From NCBI GenBank assembly GCA_011390385.1, contig JAABSN010000204.1:1-5915 (forward strand): a stretch of 5,915 nucleotides of DNA, written 5' to 3'. Under the pieces are notes generated by a model. It searched no databases and was not told the DNA's origin. It saw only the letters and a program-made list of their open reading frames with translations. Numbering within the stretch: position 1 is the stretch's first letter; the number at the start of each line of letters is the position of its first letter. Of this stretch, positions 1 to 5,334 are shown piece after piece. Both the position numbers and the translations under genes were made by a program. This stretch comes from Thioalkalivibrio nitratireducens. GTDB lineage: Bacteria; Pseudomonadota; Gammaproteobacteria; Ectothiorhodospirales; Ectothiorhodospiraceae.

Positions 1-726
1 GGCTGGGGCGGCGCCGATCCCCCCATCGTGGTGTTCCACCACTCCCGGACGCGCAGCGGCGAGACAGCACAGGGCATCCTCGAGGGGTTTGCCGCCGGCA
101 CGCTGATGGTCGATGGCCACCCCGTCTACGACGTGCTCGCCGATCCGAAGAAGACGGCGCGGCCGTGGGCGACAGCCTATTGCTGGACCCATTGGCGACG
201 CCGCTTCGTCAAGTTCGGGCAGGATACCGCGTCGCCGATCTGCGACGAGATGATCGCACGGATCGCGGAACTCTACGCGATCGAGAAGACGATCCGTGGC
301 AAGGCACCCGAAACGCGCAGGGACGTCCGCCAGACGCTGTCCCGACCGCTGGTCGAAGCGCTGCGCCCGTGGTTGGAGGCCCGCCTCCAGGAGGTCTCGT
401 CGGCCAGCGACCTGGCACGGCACATCCGCTATGGCCTGAAACGGTGGGAGGGGCTCACCCGCTTCCTCGATGACGGGCGCCTGGAGATGGACACCAACGG
501 CGTCGAGAACGCGATCAGGCCGGTTCCGCTTACGAGAAAAAACGCGTTGTTCGCCGGATCGGACGATGGGGCCAGGACCTGGGCACGCATCGCCTCGCTG
601 ATCGGAACGTGCAAACTGAACGGGGCGAACCCGGAAGCATACATCGCCGCTACGCTCCGAAAAATCCTGGATCAGCACATGCAGAGCGACATCGACAGCC
701 TCATGCCCTGGAACTTCGGAAAATAG
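1..726 (+). CDS. IS66-family transposase, C-terminal 241 residues (5' end outside the window)
   Basis: This is the DDE transposase of an IS66-type element, which cuts and joins the element's ends. The frame is open from the first base of the window, so the true start lies upstream; the first ATG-like codon inside is not a credible start. Visible motifs are WGGADPP at the very start, VDGHPVYDVL with the probable second catalytic Asp at nucleotides 112-114, and GRLEMDTNGVENAIRP with the catalytic Glu at 505-507. These are followed by the family hallmarks RKNALFAGSDDGA and SLIGTCKLNG, and by the C-terminal signature SLMPWNF before the TAG stop. The first catalytic Asp (HADET-type motif) would lie upstream and cannot be checked. 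No frameshift or internal stop is seen in this part, so the copy could be intact and recently acquired. Confidence 0.9.
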   Translation, partial: GWGGADPPIVVFHHSRTRSGETAQGILEGFAAGTLMVDGHPVYDVLADPKKTARPWATAYCWTHWRRRFVKFGQDTASPICDEMIARIAELYAIEKTIRGKAPETRRDVRQTLSRPLVEALRPWLEARLQEVSSASDLARHIRYGLKRWEGLTRFLDDGRLEMDTNGVENAIRPVPLTRKNALFAGSDDGARTWARIASLIGTCKLNGANPEAYIAATLRKILDQHMQSDIDSLMPWNFGK

Positions 727-764
727 TCAAGCCGCAGCACCATGGGTGATGGGCGGGCGCTTAC
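1..764 (+). mobile_element. Right-hand part of an IS66-family insertion sequence (left part lies outside the window)
   Basis: The segment holds the 3' part of an IS66-type transposase gene followed by 38 non-coding bases that end in GCGCTTAC at 764. Read inward, this end is GTAAGCGC, and IS66-family terminal inverted repeats characteristically begin GTAAGC (established knowledge). Homology to an IS3-family transposase begins directly after it, so 764 is taken as the element boundary. IS66 elements usually create 8-bp target duplications, which predicts that GAACCAAT (765-772) is repeated just outside the unseen left end. The boundary call rests on the terminal motif and the abrupt change in coding content. 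Confidence 0.8.
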
Positions 765-1304
765 GAACCAATGGCGCATCAATGGCTCACCTACCTGCCG
801 ATGCGCAAGGGCTTCCTCTACTTGGTGGCCGTCATGGACCGGTTAACCCGCAAGGTGCTGGCGTGGCGGATCTCGAACACTCTGGAAGCGGGGTTCTGCC
901 TCGAGGCGCTGAACGAGGCCATCCACAAGTTCGGGCCGCCCGAGATCATGAATACCGACCAAGGCAGCCAGTTCACGTCCTTCGACTGGACCGACCGACT
1001 GAAGCGGGCAAAGACCAAGATATCGATGGATGGCAAAGACCGCTATCTCGACAACATCTTCATCGAACGTCTCTGGCGGTCGCTGAAGTATGAATGCGTC
1101 TGTCTGCACGCCTGGGAAACCGGGTCACAGGCAAAGGCTGGCGTCGGACGCTGGATCACCTTTTACAACCACCTGCGGCCCCACGCCGCCCATGGCGGAC
1201 AACCGCCCGCCGTGGTCTGCCTGAATGCAACCCAAGCCGACCAGCAGGTGCAGGAAGTAGCTTAACTCAGCCCGAAAACTGTCCAAGGATCTGGGAGTAG
1301 CTCA
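765..1304 (+). mobile_element. Right-hand part of an IS3-family element, apparently split by the IS66 insertion
   Basis: It contains the 3' part of an orfB-type integrase gene followed by about 39 non-coding bases. The proposed right terminus ends GGGAGTAGCTCA at 1304; read inward this is TGAGCTACTCCC, the TGA-start, C-rich pattern expected of IS3-family ends. Just inside it is ACTGTCC, which recurs near many such termini as I remember them. The left portion, with orfA and the start of orfB, is absent here and is predicted to lie beyond the IS66 copy, outside the window. The exact right boundary is an inference from terminal sequence style, because the partner end cannot be compared. Confidence 0.65.
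771..1265 (+). pseudogene. IS3-family transposase OrfB (rve integrase domain), 5'-truncated fragment
   Basis: The translated fragment (164 residues from the ATG at 771) is the C-terminal part of an IS3-type OrfB integrase. Recognisable blocks are TYLPMRKGFLYLVAVMD, SNTLEAGFCLEAL, NTDQGSQFTS with a catalytic Asp (residue 63), and DNIFIERLWRSLKYE with the catalytic Glu (residue 99). Asp and Glu are separated by 35 residues, as in the D,D(35)E arrangement. FYNHLRPHAA completes the domain. The first catalytic Asp normally sits three residues before the TYLPM-type motif in a W-x-x-D-[IL]-T-Y context; here that codon is TGG (Trp) and the local bases look scrambled. Upstream coding sequence ends at the IS66 boundary. 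The ATG at 771 is therefore probably an accidental start. The fragment lacks the helix-turn-helix OrfA and should be inactive. Confidence 0.8.
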
Positions 1305-1356
1305 GTCACACTTTTGGTAGTGGCCGGGTCAGTTCTCAGCGTCAATCAACAAGCCG
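1305..1356. other. Short unassigned segment between the IS3 end and the IS66 remnant
   Basis: These 52 bases connect the presumed IS3 right terminus to the first position where IS66 transposase similarity is recognisable. The frame that becomes the IS66 remnant is open from 1321, after a TAG at 1318-1320, but its first dozen residues (starting WPGQFSASINKP) do not look like the IS66 sequence that should precede GFTRFLEDGR. I cannot assign this piece. It may be a scrap of another element, or IS66 sequence diverged beyond recognition. Confidence 0.4.
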
Positions 1357-1662
1357 GGCTTCACCCGGTTCCTCGAGGATGGGCGGGTCTGCCTCAGCAA
1401 GAGTTCCGCGGAGCGTTCGCAGCGCAGCGAACGCTCCGCGGCATTGGGGCGAAAATCCTGGCTCCTCGCCGGGACCGAACGCGGCGGGCAGCGCGCCGCC
1501 GCGATGTACACGCTCATCGGCACGGCCAAGCTGAACGACATCGACCCGCAACCATGGCTCGCTGACGTCATCGCCTGCATCTCCGACATTCCAGTCTCGC
1601 GCCTGCTTGAGTTGTTGCCGTGGAACTGGAACGCCGCCACACCCGAGGTCAAGGCAGCCTGA
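1357..1662 (+). pseudogene. IS66-family transposase C-terminal remnant, with an in-frame palindromic insertion
   Basis: In one continuous frame the segment reads GFTRFLEDGRVCLS, a disturbed stretch, LGRKSWLLAGTERGG, MYTLIGTAKLNDIDPQ and LLELLPWNWN, then stops at TGA 1660-1662. This is the C-terminal third of an IS66 DDE transposase. Between VCLS and LGRKSW the family normally has a motif close to NNAAERALRGIA carrying the catalytic Glu. Here the region reads KSSAERSQRSERSAA, three residues longer, because a perfect inverted repeat (1406-1441) occupies it. An AER motif with a Glu survives, but flanking conserved residues are lost. No start codon or N-terminal domains are present (TTG 1444 is not a plausible start), so this is a dead fragment. 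Confidence 0.8.
1406..1441. repeat. Perfect inverted repeat, 15-bp arms with a 6-base loop, inside the IS66 remnant
   Basis: The left arm CCGCGGAGCGTTCGC (1406-1420) and the right arm GCGAACGCTCCGCGG (1427-1441) are exact reverse complements, separated by AGCGCA. The pairing stops at both outer edges (T1405 against C1442). Part of the left arm (CCGCGGAGCG) looks like the normal IS66 codons for the AER motif, so the right arm appears to be an inverted copy of it that displaced the following codons. The reading frame is kept. As RNA or single-stranded DNA it would form a strong GC-rich hairpin. No T-run follows, so it is not a standard intrinsic terminator. Confidence 0.85.
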
Positions 1663-1686
1663 CCGCGGCCCACGGCGGATGCTTAC

Positions 1687-1850
1687 TCGCCAGCACCGCC
1701 GTTCTCCATTCAGTTGAGTAAGCCAATCCGTCGTCCTGTCTCGCCCGCCTCAGACTACACTGGCTGCGTCAGTGCGGGCAACAACTTCCCTGACGGAGGA
1801 GGCGTCCATAATTCCTGCCGCGCGGAGCCGCGCTTGTTCTGTCAGCAAGC
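1687..1850. other. Gene-free spacer between the IS66 remnant end and the end of fliP
   Basis: I see no credible gene in these 164 bases. They hold several weak dyads: GCTTACTC (1681-1688) against GAGTAAGC (1716-1723); CGTCAG (1767-1772) against CTGACG (1790-1795); and GCGCGG/CCGCGC at 1820-1833 with a two-base gap. On the - strand, where fliP transcription would need to end, none is followed by a clear run of T. The 1820-1833 stem is followed on the + strand by a mildly T-rich stretch (TTGTTCTGT), which could at most weakly stop transcription arriving from the insertion sequences. This is the meeting point of convergent transcription. Confidence 0.5.
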
Positions 1851-2642
1851 TCAGGAATAGCTGCGCACGAGCGCGGTAGCCACCAGTGTCCATCCATCTG
1901 CCACCACGAAGAAGGCGAGCTTGAAGGGCAGTGCGACGATCGCTGGCGGGACCATCATCATGCCCATCGACATCAGGATCGCCGCGACAACAAGATCGAT
2001 GATCAGAAAAGGCAGAAAGATCAGGAAACCGATTTCGAAGGCGCGTGCAATCTCGGACAGAAGAAAGGACGGAACCAGAATGGACAGTGCGGCCACGCGT
2101 GCCGCGTCGCCTGGCGAATTGTCTGGGTCAGCAATCCGGGCAGGTCCGCCGGCGCCCTCAGATCCTCGCAGGTCGGACAGCGCCGCGAAGGTTTCAGGGT
2201 CCACACGGTTGGCCATGAAGCCGCGGATCGGCTCCATTGCCGAAAGGAAACCCTGCTGAAGCGAAACCTCGCCGGCAGCGAGCGGTCGACCACCTGCTTC
2301 CCACGCCGCGGTCAGGACTGGATCCATAACGAAATAGCTCAGGAACAGTGCCAGACTAACAATCAGCATGTTCGGCGGTGCCTGCTGAAGTCCGATGGCC
2401 TGCCGCAAGATCGACAGTACGGTCACGATGAACGGGAAACATGTCACCATGACCGCGATACCTGGCACAAGGCTGAGAATCGTCAGGAGCAGAAAGATCT
2501 GGACGGCGCGACCACCGATCTGGTCAGGGTCCAGAAACACCTCGTCCAGCCCCTGAAGTGTCGCCTGTGCCATCGCGGGCTGGATGCTGATCAGAATGAT
2601 GGAAGTGATCAGAAAGCCAGAAAACAGGCCGCGTCGGGTCAT
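1851..2642 (-). CDS. fliP: FliP, flagellar type III secretion export-gate membrane protein
   Basis: FliP builds, with FliQ and FliR, the export gate in the inner membrane inside the MS ring, through which rod, hook and filament subunits pass. Starting at the ATG at 2642 the protein has 263 residues, close to the 245 of E. coli FliP. It begins with a clear cleavable signal peptide (MTRRGL, hydrophobic core, AMA-QA near residue 25), as known for FliP. Family hallmarks follow: APPNMLIVSLALFLSYFVMDP (about 88-108), SEIARAFEIGFLIFLPFLIID (196-216), GMMMVPPAIVALPFKL (227-242) and VADGW. The loop at about 155-185 (GSEGAGGPARIADPDNSPGD) is longer than in enterics. An in-frame ATG at 2711 would add 23 residues and overlap fliN by 17 bases. 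It has a better ribosome-binding match (GAGG, 9 bases upstream) than 2642 but would bury the signal peptide. It is the last gene of the fliF-fliH-fliN-fliP run; the C-terminus is complete despite the nearby insertion sequences. Confidence 0.93.
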   Translation of the reverse strand: MTRRGLFSGFLITSIILISIQPAMAQATLQGLDEVFLDPDQIGGRAVQIFLLLTILSLVPGIAVMVTCFPFIVTVLSILRQAIGLQQAPPNMLIVSLALFLSYFVMDPVLTAAWEAGGRPLAAGEVSLQQGFLSAMEPIRGFMANRVDPETFAALSDLRGSEGAGGPARIADPDNSPGDAARVAALSILVPSFLLSEIARAFEIGFLIFLPFLIIDLVVAAILMSMGMMMVPPAIVALPFKLAFFVVADGWTLVATALVRSYS

Positions 2643-2694
2643 TGCAAACGCATTCGGCCATGGCGCGGGCGCAAGTCCGCGACCAGCACACCCT

Positions 2695-2979
2695 TTACAA
2701 TGACTGTGCATCGTCCGCGACCTCGGTCAATCGAACGGCAAGCTGACCGCCTGACGCGTCATCCAATTCCTCGAGTTGCCCTCGCGCGATCAACTTGTCG
2801 CCGACATACAGTTCGACCGGATCGCTTATGGACCTGTCGAGTTGCAGCAGGCTTTCGGGTGCGAGAGCCAGAAGTTCCTCGATCGTCGGTCGCGCACGAC
2901 CCACGGTGACCCGGACTTCGATGGGGAGTTTGACGAACGGTTTTCTTGGCGTCTGGGTCGTGCGCGCCGCGTTATCCAT
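2695..2979 (-). CDS. fliN: FliN, flagellar motor switch (C-ring) protein, short form
   Basis: FliN forms the lower part of the cytoplasmic C ring with FliM and FliG, and also docks FliH so that export cargo reaches the gate. The 94-residue product is essentially one SpoA (surface presentation of antigens) domain: LPIEVRVTVGRARPTIEELL (18-37), PESLLQLDRSISDPVELYVG (41-60) and an Ile-Ala-Arg-Gly strand, LIARGQLEEL (63-72), then AVRLTEV. E. coli FliN is 137 residues; the acidic N-terminal extension is missing here, which I regard as normal for this alphaproteobacterial lineage rather than damage. The ATG lies inside the end of fliH (ATGGATAA, 8-base overlap), implying translational coupling. The Shine-Dalgarno match is modest (GAGGG about 10 bases upstream, inside fliH). 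No fliM or fliG is in the window. Confidence 0.92.
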   Translation of the reverse strand: MDNAARTTQTPRKPFVKLPIEVRVTVGRARPTIEELLALAPESLLQLDRSISDPVELYVGDKLIARGQLEELDDASGGQLAVRLTEVADDAQSL

Positions 2980-3583
2980 GTGCTTTCATTCCCTCTTCGT
3001 CCTGTTCATGCGTTTGGAAAAATTCGCGGACAGCAACCTCGATATCGGCGAGGACCGTGGCTTGATTGATCGCCAGTTCACCCTTCTGGGACCGCACGAA
3101 GACCTGTCCGTCTGTCAAGGTCGGTTCTTCGACCACAACGACCGGGAAACCCGGATCAGGCGGCAGGATACTTTCGAAAATCAGCTGTGAACCGGGCGAA
3201 ACCAGAACCGTGACCGGCGCACTGGCCACATCTGTCGCGATCCGGTGCACATGATCCCACACAACCTGCGGCAATGCTGATTTCGCACACTCGGGAAGAA
3301 CCCGCGCAAACGTGTCGATCACCAGACTTTCAAGTTGTCTCAAAACGTGTCCGCGCGCTTCATGGTACGTGAATGAGAGATCGGCAAGATTCGCGGCGAA
3401 ATCGGCAGATATCGCCTTGCGCTCGACCGATAGTGCATTCACCGAGTCATCCCATCCGGCCTTGTAACCGCGCTCGAAAGCCGTCAGGCGTTCGCACTCC
3501 ATATTCTGGGCATCCAGTTGTGTGCTCTCTTCCGACGAAGTTTGCATTCTATCGAAGCTTTCGGGAACAAAAGCGCGCGTCAT
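2972..3583 (-). CDS. fliH: FliH-like flagellar export ATPase regulator / stator protein
   Basis: FliH binds and restrains the export ATPase FliI and tethers it to FliN in the C ring. The 203-residue product has a polar N-terminus, then FERGYKAGWDDSV (36-48), the short Gly-containing helix typical of the FliH/YscL start. A helical section follows, including SADFAANLADLSFTYHEA (59-76) and VLRQLESLV. The C-terminal globular part has VTVLVSP (124-130), VVVVEEPTLTDGQVFVRS (148-165) and GELAIN, the usual end of FliH-type domains. The family is poorly conserved, so the assignment rests on this pattern plus position between fliF and fliN. I chose the ATG at 3583, not the TTG just before it: it shares one base with the fliF stop (TGATG) and has GGAGAAGG (3588-3595) four bases upstream. 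The FliI partner gene is not in this window. Confidence 0.82.
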   Translation of the reverse strand: MTRAFVPESFDRMQTSSEESTQLDAQNMECERLTAFERGYKAGWDDSVNALSVERKAISADFAANLADLSFTYHEARGHVLRQLESLVIDTFARVLPECAKSALPQVVWDHVHRIATDVASAPVTVLVSPGSQLIFESILPPDPGFPVVVVEEPTLTDGQVFVRSQKGELAINQATVLADIEVAVREFFQTHEQDEEGMKAHG

Positions 3584-5220
3584 CAAACCTTCTCCCCGAT
3601 CTTTTCATCTTCGAGCCAGTTTCGAAGAATTTCCAGCGTATCTGGTTGCCGCGTTTCGATGAGTGTCTTGAGCCTTGCGACCGGATCTCCGGCCTGTGTC
3701 TCGCCGGACCCGGCATTCCCGGCTGACATCGGCGGCAGCGCAGCCAGACCAGGACTGTTGGAAATGGCCATCGCCGGATCAGCCGAACCGTCCGAAAGCG
3801 CTAACGACCCTGCCGATTGCGGCCTCTCCGAAGGAGCCTGAACGGCCATGGCCTGTGTCGCGGACATACTTTCCACGACCGGCGATCGGCGACCGGCGAG
3901 GATCGGACGGATCACGAAGACTGCTAGGACAATCGTAACGAGCGCCAGAACCGCCAGTTGAAGCAGGCGCATGGGATTTTCGAACAGCGTATCGAACAGG
4001 ATACCGCGTGTCATTTCCGTGCCCATATCTGGTGTCGGCTCGAACACCATTGCCTTGACTGTGATGCTGTCGCCGCGCGACGCGTCGAAACCGACTGACG
4101 CAGCGACCAGTTCGCGGACGTCCTCCAGCTCGCCTTCGATTGCGTCCACTTCAGTGCTGATTGCTCCCCGGTTCACGAGCACTGCCACCGTCAGCCGCTT
4201 GACCGCTCCAGGCTGACGGGCAACGTCGCGGATAACTTCCGATATCTCGAAGTTGGTCACGCTGCGGGTTTCGGCGCTTTGACTTTCGGAACCCGCGGTG
4301 CCATTCGCAGCATCGCCATCAGGCAGATTACTCGCGACAGTGACGGCCCCGCCCCCACCGTTGAGCTCTGTTTCGGTGATTTCCTCCACATTCGTGCTGA
4401 TCGCGACCCGGGACTGGGGATCGATACGTCGTTCACGAATCGTTTCTGTTTCAGTGACCGGGCTTACCGAAACCTCCACGATGGCGTTCGAAGGCCCGAA
4501 TCGTGCTGCCAGCAGCCGTTCGACGGATGTCCGCAACGAGTCTTCCTGCGCCGAGACCGCGCTGCCAGTCCCGACACCGTCGAGGTCCTCACCGACAAGA
4601 CGTCCGGTCGTGGAGTCGATGACGGTCACGCGGTCAGGGGTCAGTCCGGGCACGGCAGACGCCACAAGAAACCGGAATGCCTCAGCACGTGCTGCGGTCA
4701 AGGCACCAGCGGTCGCTGTGATGGTCACAGACGCCGTCACGTTGGTGTCGCGCCGGAACGCCCCACTGGGTGGCTGGGCGATATGGACACGCGCCTGGCG
4801 AATACCGGGGCCGGACACGATCGTTCGTGCGAGTTCGCCCTCCTTAGCGCGCCAGTAGGCGGCGTCGAACATCTGCGACGTGGTTCCGAACCCGGACAAT
4901 CCATCGAGAATTTCGTAACCGGCACCACCGCCACCAGGCAGACCTTCGGCCGCCAGTTGCATCCGCAAAGCATCCCGCCGCGCCGCATCCACATAGATGG
5001 AGTCACCGCGAACGTCATAGCGAACCGATGCGGCATCCAGTGCCTGCATCATCTCACCGGCCTGTCGTCCGTCCAAGCCGCCATAAAGGAGCGCCATTTC
5101 CGGGGCTGTGGCCAAGCGTGACATTCCGACGAAGCCGATAAACACACCGATGGTTGCGATCGCAACGATGGCACGCTTGCGCATTGGCAACGACTGCCAG
5201 AATCCGAGCATCTCGTCCAA
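3583..5220 (-). CDS. fliF: FliF, flagellar MS-ring protein
   Basis: FliF assembles the MS ring in the inner membrane, the base on which the rotor, rod and export gate are built. The 545-residue protein has the normal length and layout. There is a first membrane helix at about 17-35, then periplasmic ring-building domains with PEMALLYGGLD (40-50), GYEILDG (101-107) and VHIAQPPSGAF (145-155). A further ring domain holds TNFEISEVIRDV (322-333) and RGDSITVKAMVFEP (382-395). The second membrane helix is at about 418-439, and a cytoplasmic tail ends in the FliG-binding segment ARLKTLIETRQPDTLEILRN (515-534). The Gly/Asn/Ala-rich stretch at 287-318 is the expected variable loop. The start is the TTG at 5220, because AGGGGAG (5227-5233) sits six bases upstream of it; the in-frame ATG three codons later would be 15 bases away. 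It is the first gene of the operon. Confidence 0.95.
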   Translation of the reverse strand: MDEMLGFWQSLPMRKRAIVAIATIGVFIGFVGMSRLATAPEMALLYGGLDGRQAGEMMQALDAASVRYDVRGDSIYVDAARRDALRMQLAAEGLPGGGGAGYEILDGLSGFGTTSQMFDAAYWRAKEGELARTIVSGPGIRQARVHIAQPPSGAFRRDTNVTASVTITATAGALTAARAEAFRFLVASAVPGLTPDRVTVIDSTTGRLVGEDLDGVGTGSAVSAQEDSLRTSVERLLAARFGPSNAIVEVSVSPVTETETIRERRIDPQSRVAISTNVEEITETELNGGGGAVTVASNLPDGDAANGTAGSESQSAETRSVTNFEISEVIRDVARQPGAVKRLTVAVLVNRGAISTEVDAIEGELEDVRELVAASVGFDASRGDSITVKAMVFEPTPDMGTEMTRGILFDTLFENPMRLLQLAVLALVTIVLAVFVIRPILAGRRSPVVESMSATQAMAVQAPSERPQSAGSLALSDGSADPAMAISNSPGLAALPPMSAGNAGSGETQAGDPVARLKTLIETRQPDTLEILRNWLEDEKIGEKV

Positions 5221-5226
5221 GAATCG

Positions 5227-5233
5227 CTCCCCT
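5227..5233 (-). promoter_or_regulatory. Ribosome binding site that selects the TTG start of fliF
   Basis: On the - strand AGGGGAG lies six bases before TTG 5220, an optimal distance, and 15 bases before the alternative ATG at 5211. The weak GGACGAG directly abutting that ATG is too close to act. The site therefore argues for a TTG start, which may moderate FliF output. Confidence 0.65.
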
Positions 5234-5274
5234 AAGTATGGTCCGCAACTTTCCCGAGGATTGGCCGATGTGGA

Positions 5275-5289
5275 TTAACAGTCGGTTAG
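5275..5289. promoter_or_regulatory. Candidate CtrA-binding box (TTAA-N7-TTAG) between fliF and fliL
   Basis: The bases TTAA (5275-5278) and TTAG (5286-5289), separated by seven bases, match the CtrA consensus TTAA-N7-TTAA at seven of eight positions. CtrA is the cell-cycle response regulator that activates flagellar genes in many Alphaproteobacteria, including Rhodobacterales (established knowledge). The site lies in the only spacer of the flagellar region, 55 bases before the fliF start and 46 before the fliL start, so it could serve both divergent units. TATCGATA (5302-5309) downstream on the + strand could overlap a -10 element for fliL, but no promoter can be fixed by eye. Confidence 0.55.
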
Positions 5290-5295
5290 CCGACT
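5280..5295. repeat. Palindrome with 6-bp arms overlapping the CtrA-like box
   Basis: AGTCGG (5280-5285) and CCGACT (5290-5295) are perfect reverse complements around TTAG. The loop is itself the right half-site of the candidate CtrA box. The dyad could be an operator for a second dimeric regulator or simply coincide with the CtrA site. It is too short and lacks a T-run, so it is not a terminator. Confidence 0.45.
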
Positions 5296-5320
5296 CGGTG
5301 TTATCGATACTCCGGACAGA

Positions 5321-5327
5321 AAGGGAG
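5321..5327 (+). promoter_or_regulatory. Ribosome binding site of fliL
   Basis: AAGGGAG lies seven bases before the ATG at 5335 and is the only good Shine-Dalgarno match near the 5' end of the fliL frame. It supports this ATG over later in-frame starts. Confidence 0.6.
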
Positions 5328-5334
5328 TTGCTTC

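Larger units (their letters stand above)
1305..1686 (+). mobile_element. Remnant of a second, distinct IS66-family element (right end only)
   Basis: The piece contains only the last hundred or so codons of a transposase and 24 following bases that end in GATGCTTAC at 1686. Read inward the end is GTAAGCATC, again the IS66-style terminus. The sequence differs clearly from the element ending at 764, both in the protein (LLPWNW against LMPWNF; GRKSWLLAGTERGG against RKNALFAGSDDGA) and in the terminal repeat, so it is not a duplicate of it. The 5' part is missing, most simply because the IS3 insertion or a later deletion removed or displaced it. The left limit given is the IS3 end; certain IS66 similarity begins at about 1357. 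Confidence 0.7.

Noticed and set aside
746..1093. A 115-codon frame overlapping the IS3 fragment on the + strand
   Set aside because: It is the wrong frame of the orfB sequence and crosses the IS66 boundary; the orfB frame carries the conserved integrase motifs.
1406..1441. The palindrome as a CRISPR-type repeat or an rho-independent terminator
   Set aside because: It occurs once in the window with no spacer series, no T-run follows, and it lies inside a continuous transposase frame.
1820..1833. GCGCGG-AG-CCGCGC stem as an intrinsic terminator for the fliP operon
   Set aside because: On the - strand the stem is followed by GGCAGGAATTATGG with no T-run, and the loop is only two bases unless a pair opens. 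It does not qualify as a terminator on that strand.
4279..5121. A 280-codon open frame on the + strand, antisense to fliF
   Set aside because: It lies wholly within fliF, shows no recognisable domain, is rich in Arg/Gly/Cys as expected from a GC-rich gene read backwards, and has no convincing ribosome site. It is a shadow of fliF.
5221..5334. Sigma-54 type flagellar promoter (TGGCAC-N5-TTGC)
   Set aside because: I looked on both strands of the spacer; TTGGCC and AGTTGC fragments exist but not with the required motif or spacing.
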